From NCBI GenBank assembly GCA_023247835.1, contig JAHFFU010000014.1, forward strand, positions 1 to 10,789: a stretch of 10,789 nt of DNA, in the 5' to 3' direction. The notes below the pieces were generated by a model. The model was not told the DNA's origin and made no database searches. It saw only the letters and a program-made list of their open reading frames with translations. The stretch is from Candidatus Bathyarchaeota archaeon. GTDB lineage: Archaea > Thermoproteota > Bathyarchaeia > 40CM-2-53-6 > FEN-987. Position numbers and translations under genes: made by a program. Shown piece after piece: positions 6,795 through 10,789 of the stretch. The number at the start of each line of letters is the position of its first letter. Position 1 is the stretch's first letter.

Positions 6795-8144
6795 TCAAGC
6801 GCCCAGCTCGTACGTTCGCCCCCTCAATGGAGATTCGATTTTCGCTGCGTCAGCCACGTACTTGGCGTAAAGCCCGGGGTGATCTGTGTGTATGGGGAAG
6901 AGCTTCCGCGGCTTGATCCGTTCGATGTTTCTCTTCAGCTCGCTAGGCATTATGTGGCCTGAACAGTGAATGTGATACATGGGTAGACCGAAATGGTCTA
7001 ACCAGTTCTGCAAACGTTCGAACTCGAATTCCTGTTCCTCGTTGAAGGGCTCTGAAGTTGAGAGTACAAACACGCTGCCCGCCCTCGGCCGAATGTCAAC
7101 GAGTTCTTTGAAATCGGGCATGGAGAAGGCTACCACAAACTTGTCCTGCTCTTCCCTCAGTTCTTCGCTGGCAATGGTCTTAGCTTTGTCCATCACATTT
7201 TCCTCCCAATCGTAGAACCTCTTCTTCGATCTTCTGAAGACAGCTATACTCTCGTTAGTGTCCAGAACCTTTGGCAGTCCCAGTTTAGTGTCAGATGATA
7301 GTTGATTGAGTAGGTACGCCTGCTTCAAGGAGATAGCAAGCATTCTGTCGTTCTCCTTGGCGACTTGGTAAAATGTCCGTATCCGGTCGACGTCGACGTT
7401 CGAGAAGTTCGCCAAGACGAGGTTCTTTGTGGTTGAGATGAGCTGATTGAGTTTGGCTTGGACTTCGGGTTCACTCGTCACTTGTCCGCCCAGTATGTTT
7501 GTTCCTTCGGCCAGTAGAGCCACAGGGTTGGATTTGACTGCTAATTCAACGAAATCCTCTGTGAGCTCAGGCTTGGTTCCATGGACCCTGAAGTCAGCCG
7601 TGTAGGCTATCGCGCCCCGAGAAGTTCTTACTATGAAGCCGTAGGCCCCTGGGATGGAATGGTCAACATGGCACGGGGTTACCTCGATGTTCCCGACTTT
7701 GATCGTTTTCCCGGTTCTGAATGTCTGAAAGCGGAGCCCTCGAATATCGGACTCGAAGTGCCTCACCTTTGTCGCTGAAACCGCTTCTAGAATTTGCGCA
7801 CAAGTCTCCCCGCAGTGGATCGGTATCTCTCGCTTGAGGAATGAGATGTAACCCCAGTGGTCGCCATGTGCGTGCGATAAGAAAACCGCGTCGATTGACG
7901 GTTTGGATTCCTCAAACTCGTAGATTCCCTTGATGTCCGGGAGAATGCCAAATTCGAGAAGATCTCGCTCGTCGCCGGGCGAAAGCGTCGGGTCAAAGAA
8001 GAACCTGCGCCTGTCCGAGTAACTCATACCAAAATCAAGTATCACTCGAGTGCCTTTATCCTCGATGAGGATCTTATTTCCTCCAATTTCGCCGACGCCA
8101 CCATAGAAAGTGATCCCAGTCAAACTAGAAGACAACTCGCACAC
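6795..8144 (-). CDS. RNase J-like beta-CASP metallo-beta-lactamase nuclease
   Basis: Numbered from GTG 8144 (449 aa), the MBL core starts at GITFYGGVGEIGGN. It has HAHGDH (His91, His93, Asp95, His96), HVDH (His159, His162) and TADF with Asp184, which together form the dizinc site. The beta-CASP part ends with HCSGH (His397 of motif C) and the IHTDHP strand (His419). This fits 5'-3' exoribonuclease or endonuclease RNase J relatives acting on RNA; exact activity is not provable here. An upstream TTG at 8216 would add 24 residues, but that leaves only 39 bp to the divergent HAD start at 8256 (6 bp to its ATG at 8223) and would place the TATA box inside the gene. GTG 8144 is therefore preferred. 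It may be near-leaderless, with the TATA at 8171-8176. Confidence 0.82.
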   Translation of the reverse strand: MCELSSSLTGITFYGGVGEIGGNKILIEDKGTRVILDFGMSYSDRRRFFFDPTLSPGDERDLLEFGILPDIKGIYEFEESKPSIDAVFLSHAHGDHWGYISFLKREIPIHCGETCAQILEAVSATKVRHFESDIRGLRFQTFRTGKTIKVGNIEVTPCHVDHSIPGAYGFIVRTSRGAIAYTADFRVHGTKPELTEDFVELAVKSNPVALLAEGTNILGGQVTSEPEVQAKLNQLISTTKNLVLANFSNVDVDRIRTFYQVAKENDRMLAISLKQAYLLNQLSSDTKLGLPKVLDTNESIAVFRRSKKRFYDWEENVMDKAKTIASEELREEQDKFVVAFSMPDFKELVDIRPRAGSVFVLSTSEPFNEEQEFEFERLQNWLDHFGLPMYHIHCSGHIMPSELKRNIERIKPRKLFPIHTDHPGLYAKYVADAAKIESPLRGRTYELGA

Positions 8145-8170
8145 AAACGGCCATTCATCGGCGCGCTCTC

Positions 8171-8176
8171 TTATAA
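8171..8176. promoter_or_regulatory. Shared TTATAA box between divergent genes
   Basis: TTATAA is self-complementary, so it can serve either strand. A start about 26 bp away on the minus strand (near 8148) would fall just before the preferred GTG of the RNase J-like gene. On the plus strand it would fall near 8200, before the HAD gene. Spacing-based inference. Confidence 0.4.
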
Positions 8177-8255
8177 CAAGTGAATAGACGCCACTGCCAC
8201 AGCCGCCGGCTAACAAAGAGTTATGTGCCTCAAGAAGCCCCAGGAAAGCGAATGC

Positions 8256-9032
8256 GTGGTTTCGTTGCTCCAGGCTGTGCTGCTCGACCTAGGCGATACG
8301 TTGGTTCACTTGGGACGGCCTTGGGATGATGTGTTCCACGCCAACCTGGAAGCACTCTACGATTATCTCACGAAGTTGGGTCTTCGACTAGACTTCAAGA
8401 GTTTCGCTGAGACATTCATGCGAATCTTCGAGGACGCTTCAACCAAAGCCGACGTTTACAAGATAGAAATCCCGATGGAGGACATAATCGAAAAAGTGTT
8501 GCGAAAATCCAGATTGGAAGTTGTAGGTGTGGATTTGACACGCAACGCGATGATGGAGTTCTATGGGCCTGAGGTTGAAGCTTGGCAATTGTACCCCGAC
8601 ACCATTGAGAGTCTAACCGCCCTCAGAAGTGGGGGCTTTAAGATGGGGCTTCTTTCAAACGCAAAGAGTGATTGGGCAGTTCGTGCAATCCTCGAGAAAA
8701 ACGGTCTCAACAAATTTTTCGATGACATCGTTACGTCGGCAGTGATGCGCATAAGGAAACCAAGACCAGAAATCTTCACCCGCGCACTCACCGATTTGGA
8801 CGTCAAACCTTCAGAAGCCGTCTTCGTCGGAGATTCACTGGAGGCGGACATAAGTGGAGCGAGAAGCGTGGGGATGCGTTCAATCCATTTACTCCGCAGA
8901 CCTATCGACTCCACACACTCCCCGGGCCCGGAGGCAACCGTCACTAGCCTTACAGAAGCGAAGAATCAGATAACCGCGTGGAAGAACGAGTCCTTCGAGA
9001 AGTCACAGCAACCCGCAAGCCTCGGACGGTAG
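8256..9032 (+). CDS. HAD-superfamily hydrolase, subfamily IA-like
   Basis: This Rossmann-fold HAD protein has 258 residues from GTG 8256. Motif I is LLDLGDTL with nucleophile Asp11. The usual second Asp (DxD) is Gly13, as in a known DLGDTL variant. Motif II is LLSNA (Ser134), motif III Lys168 in RKPRPEIF, and motif IV GDSLEADISGA with Asp193 and Asp198. A helical cap lies between motifs I and II (about 25-110). It most likely removes phosphate from a small metabolite, but the lost general-acid Asp makes activity uncertain. The GTG has AGGAAAG (8242-8248) seven bases upstream. An ATG at 8223 would add 11 residues, leaving the family-typical N-terminus further in. The 3' end converges on the nuclease-like gene with 35 bp between them. 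Confidence 0.8.
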   Translation: MVSLLQAVLLDLGDTLVHLGRPWDDVFHANLEALYDYLTKLGLRLDFKSFAETFMRIFEDASTKADVYKIEIPMEDIIEKVLRKSRLEVVGVDLTRNAMMEFYGPEVEAWQLYPDTIESLTALRSGGFKMGLLSNAKSDWAVRAILEKNGLNKFFDDIVTSAVMRIRKPRPEIFTRALTDLDVKPSEAVFVGDSLEADISGARSVGMRSIHLLRRPIDSTHSPGPEATVTSLTEAKNQITAWKNESFEKSQQPASLGR

Positions 9033-9042
9033 GAATCTGCCC

Positions 9043-9049
9043 AAAAAAA
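9043..9049 (-). terminator. Oligo-T terminator of minus-strand pair
   Basis: Seven A's on the plus strand give T7 on the minus strand, about 20 bases after the nuclease-like stop. Archaeal RNA polymerase commonly terminates at such T-runs. No hairpin was seen. Confidence 0.4.
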
Positions 9050-9067
9050 TCGATCAGTTATGTACTT

Positions 9068-9574
9068 TCACGGCTCAGAACCCGCTGTTAGTGGAGCCGG
9101 CCTCGAAACAAACCATTCTGATATTCGCCTATTTGTTTCAGGAATTAAGTTGGGCACCGTTCGCTTGAACTGTCGCTCTATCACGGCCCTTACCTTGCCG
9201 ACTACCGAACGCCTCTTGGGATGGAGGAGAGGGTAGAACCCATTCGTGGTATGGGACCAAACCCCGAACCCGTAGCGTTTGAAGTGGCCAAAATAGGGGC
9301 TTGAGGTCGTCCGATGTCGATCGGCAACCAATACAACATAGTTGAATGCCTTCGAGTAGGAGCGGCATTGCTCTAGGCCTCGCCGTATGGAATCGTTTCG
9401 GGATTTGTATTCAAAAGCCCAGTAATCTTGCCTTTTGAGAGCGGCTACGTCAACCCAACAATGTTGGGTCGCGGGGCAGAAGACTTCGTTTGGATGAGTA
9501 CTGAACCCTTGGCTTTGCAGAAATGAGATTAGTTGTCGTCTTGCGGCGGGGTAGTTTCGATGGTTGTTTGGCAT
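9068..9574 (-). CDS. PD-(D/E)XK nuclease-like protein
   Basis: This 168-residue basic protein has a restriction-endonuclease-type core. A helical segment 'AARRQLISFLQSQGF' (10-24) precedes Asp42 in CWVDVAAL. Then comes Glu55-Tyr-Lys57 in YWAFEYKSRNDS, with the E-x-K after a hydrophobic strand, and a helix with Gln69 (GLEQCRSYSKAF), followed by the strand NYVVLVAD. This is the D...ExK pattern of PD-(D/E)XK phosphodiesterases. The VD-A-x8-EYKS-xDS-RxxxQ layout fits an archaeal uncharacterised nuclease family, but I cannot name it. The ATG start lies inside the end of the upstream gene, a 46-bp overlap in another frame, so the two are probably coupled. No toxin, methylase or helicase partner is in the window. 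A role in DNA repair or defence is inference only. Confidence 0.6.
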   Translation of the reverse strand: MPNNHRNYPAARRQLISFLQSQGFSTHPNEVFCPATQHCWVDVAALKRQDYWAFEYKSRNDSIRRGLEQCRSYSKAFNYVVLVADRHRTTSSPYFGHFKRYGFGVWSHTTNGFYPLLHPKRRSVVGKVRAVIERQFKRTVPNLIPETNRRISEWFVSRPAPLTAGSEP

Positions 9575-9897
9575 GCTTCAATGTCCGAGACAGGTGGTTC
9601 TAGAAACTTTTCGATTCCTTTAGGTTCTTTCGCCTTGTCGGGTGCCTTGATTTTTTCAATCTCTGTGACTAACTCTAAGAGCCGAACGTGGTGGTCTAGT
9701 AGAATGGACATGGACATTGCTTCAAGCACAACGGGCCGTACCGCCATACCGCCCGCTCAAGCGTAAAGCTTCGACCGTAACAGCATGTTCTTGAAGATGT
9801 CTTTCTCAGGTTTCCGCAAAGCATCCCTGAAAAGCTTCCATTTCGCAATCTCCATGTCGATCGCCATCCGGTATGAAGCAATCGTGCGCGCCATCAT
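9529..9897 (-). pseudogene. Small helical protein gene with one in-frame TGA
   Basis: From ATG 9897 the frame runs 46 codons (MMARTIASYRMAIDMEIAKW...) to TGA at 9759-9757. It continues in the same frame through Ala-Gly-Gly and ATG 9747 to a stop at 9529, another 72-residue stretch rich in helix (RPVVLEAMSMSILLDHHVRLL). Both sides read as coherent charged/amphipathic protein, so one gene of about 122 codons cut by a single TGA looks more likely than two genes. A one-base change (TCA, TGC, TGG or CGA to TGA) would explain it. Options are a nonsense mutation, a sequencing error, readthrough, or stop-restart at the ATG four codons on. The last 46 bp overlap the start of the nuclease-like gene. 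I recall uninterrupted archaeal homologues but cannot confirm them. Function unknown. Confidence 0.55.
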
Positions 9898-9984
9898 CGG
9901 ATCACAACGGAAGTTCACGCGGGACACGGATTTAGCTCGAAGAGAGAAGTGAAAGTATGAGAGAGTCCCAATCGGGCGGGTCCA

Positions 9985-10008
9985 CCCACGAGTGTGTGGG
10001 GTCGACCC
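9985..10008. repeat. Inverted repeats in divergent spacer
   Basis: CCCAC (9985-9989) pairs with GTGGG (9996-10000) around a 6-base loop. It overlaps a 10-bp perfect palindrome GGGTCGACCC (9999-10008). This lies in the roughly 190-bp spacer (9898-10087) between the TGA-interrupted gene and the phosphatase gene, where an operator could sit. Function unproven. Confidence 0.35.
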
Positions 10009-10041
10009 TCACCGAATGTATTCGCCAGCGTACACATTCGA

Positions 10042-10049
10042 ATTATATG
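10042..10049 (+). promoter_or_regulatory. Probable TATA box of phosphatase gene
   Basis: ATTATATG lies about 43 bp before ATG 10088. A start site near 10071 would give a leader of about 17 nt carrying the AGGAG at 10080-10084. It supports the ATG over upstream GTG starts. Confidence 0.45.
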
Positions 10050-10087
10050 GCTCAAACCTAACAGTGCCGAAAGTGAGTCAGGAGAAC

Positions 10088-10537
10088 ATGGCGCTACCAA
10101 GGAATTTCAGCTGGCTAAAGCAGGGCAGGCTTGCGGGGTGTGCAAAGCCAGAAACCGAGTTGGAACTGAAGGCCGTGAAGGACGAAGGGGTCAAGGCTAT
10201 TGTTTCGTTGACTGGGACCCCGCTCAATCCTGACATTGTCAGCCGTCTTGGCTTTGATTACTTGCACACACACATTTCCGGAGCCCCAACCACCAACCAA
10301 CTACACGAGATTATTAGTTTCATCGAGGAAAAGAACGCGCAATCAAGGCCGGTGCTTGTTCACTGCGGTGAAGGCATAGGCCGAACAGGAACAGTCTTGG
10401 CCGCGTATTTGGTCTACCACGGCCTTGGGGCCGACGAGGCGATTAAACGGGTTCGAGAGAAGCGGCCGGGTTCCATTGAGAATTTGGATCAAGAGAATGC
10501 GGTTGGACAATACGAAAGGATGCTTAGAAACGTCTGA
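10088..10537 (+). CDS. Dual-specificity-type protein tyrosine phosphatase
   Basis: This 149-residue protein (from ATG 10088) has the Cys-based phosphatase loop HCGEGIGRTGT (92-102): Cys93 is the nucleophile and Arg99 binds phosphate. The family opening 'ALPRNFSWLKQGRLAG' and the late RPGSIENLDQ (126-135) Q-loop match archaeal dual-specificity phosphatases. These remove phosphate from Tyr/Ser/Thr, and some relatives act on RNA 5' ends or lipids. The segment before APTTNQLHEI (66-75), where a general-acid Asp is expected, is HTHISG, with no Asp. Catalysis may be slow, or another residue may serve. The start is chosen because AGGAG (10080-10084) and a TATA-like box fit. An in-frame GTG at 9992 would add 32 unlike residues. 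It lies 73 bp before rtcB on the same strand. Confidence 0.82.
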   Translation: MALPRNFSWLKQGRLAGCAKPETELELKAVKDEGVKAIVSLTGTPLNPDIVSRLGFDYLHTHISGAPTTNQLHEIISFIEEKNAQSRPVLVHCGEGIGRTGTVLAAYLVYHGLGADEAIKRVREKRPGSIENLDQENAVGQYERMLRNV

Positions 10538-10562
10538 ATTCTTTCCGCTGAAATTGTCGAAG

Positions 10563-10570
10563 CTTAAATA
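10563..10570 (+). promoter_or_regulatory. Probable TATA box of rtcB
   Basis: CTTAAATA lies about 45 bp before the rtcB ATG and suits an archaeal start near 10593 with an 18-nt leader. It suggests rtcB can be transcribed apart from the phosphatase gene. Confidence 0.4.
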
Positions 10571-10610
10571 GAGCGCGGGCTTGTTCTCTCGCGTTCTCAC
10601 GGTGGTTTCC

Positions 10611-10789
10611 ATGTTCCAAGCCCCAGCATACGGCCGTGCCTCTCAACAGGTATCGCTGCGGCGAATTGACAAGTACGTCTGGGAGATTCCGAAAGACTCT
10701 CAACCCGGAATGCGCGTGCCGGGCCGAATTTACGCTGACGAAGCCCTAGTCGAGAAAATGCGTACCGACGCCACCCTCCAGCAATGCGC
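10611..10789 (+). CDS. rtcB: RtcB RNA ligase, 5' part only
   Basis: The first 59 codons are present before the window ends. After a short leader, VSLRRIDKYVWEIPKDSQ then PGMRVPGRIYADEAL match the N-terminus of archaeal RtcB. RtcB is the GTP- and Mn2+-dependent ligase that joins a 2',3'-cyclic phosphate or 3'-phosphate end to a 5'-OH end in tRNA exon splicing and RNA repair. The metal-site Cys/His residues lie further on and cannot be checked. The ATG has GGTGG (10601-10605) five bases upstream. Extra residues (about 14) before VSLRRID may be a small N-terminal extension or may mean a later start. Confidence 0.85.
   Translation, partial: MFQAPAYGRASQQVSLRRIDKYVWEIPKDSQPGMRVPGRIYADEALVEKMRTDATLQQC

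Noticed and set aside
1..10789. CRISPR array or insertion sequence
   Set aside because: No regularly spaced repeats, no transposase-like protein and no terminal inverted repeats were seen.

Overview
The window looks like archaeal chromosome. It carries an archaeal-length aspartyl-tRNA synthetase-like gene, an archaeal KH-domain (NusA-like) protein, an RNase J-type beta-CASP nuclease, a KaiC/RadA-like protein and the start of RtcB. A/T-rich TATA-like boxes sit about 40 bp before several starts, and TTG starts are common. I cannot fix the lineage by eye. A mesophilic Thermoproteota/TACK or Thermoplasmatota-type genome would fit the roughly 50-55% GC and the presence of SucCD.

Layout. Positions 1-334 hold no gene, but contain two decayed tRNA 3' ends, a 12-bp palindrome and a 9-bp-stem hairpin. 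Positions 335-2560 (+) carry a visibly GC-richer FAD-linked oxidase of the berberine-bridge type, then a KaiC/RadA-like protein with no usable Walker A. This stretch is bracketed by direct copies of one tRNA 3' end (47-73 and 2570-2596, 24 of 27 bases identical), so it may be a small inserted island. Positions 2612-6029 (-) are a housekeeping block read sucC, sucD, aspS. SucCD are succinyl-CoA synthetase. The AspRS-like protein has altered amino-acid-pocket residues. The KH protein (6276-6791, +) is convergent with the RNase J-like gene (6795-8144, -), 3 bp apart. The RNase J-like gene is divergent from a HAD hydrolase (8256-9032, +), and one TTATAA box could serve both.

The right end is more accessory in character. 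A minus-strand pair holds a small helical protein whose frame is cut by one in-frame TGA, and a PD-(D/E)XK nuclease-like protein whose start overlaps it by 46 bp. Divergent from this pair is a dual-specificity-type phosphatase without an obvious general-acid Asp, followed by the 5' end of rtcB.

Functionally, the core is central metabolism (SucCD), translation (AspRS-like) and RNA handling (KH protein, RNase J-like, RtcB). Most worth a second look are the tRNA-flanked island, the variant AspRS-like protein and the TGA-interrupted gene with its overlapping nuclease. I do not see a clear, complete novel system; the last pair is the best candidate for an undescribed module.
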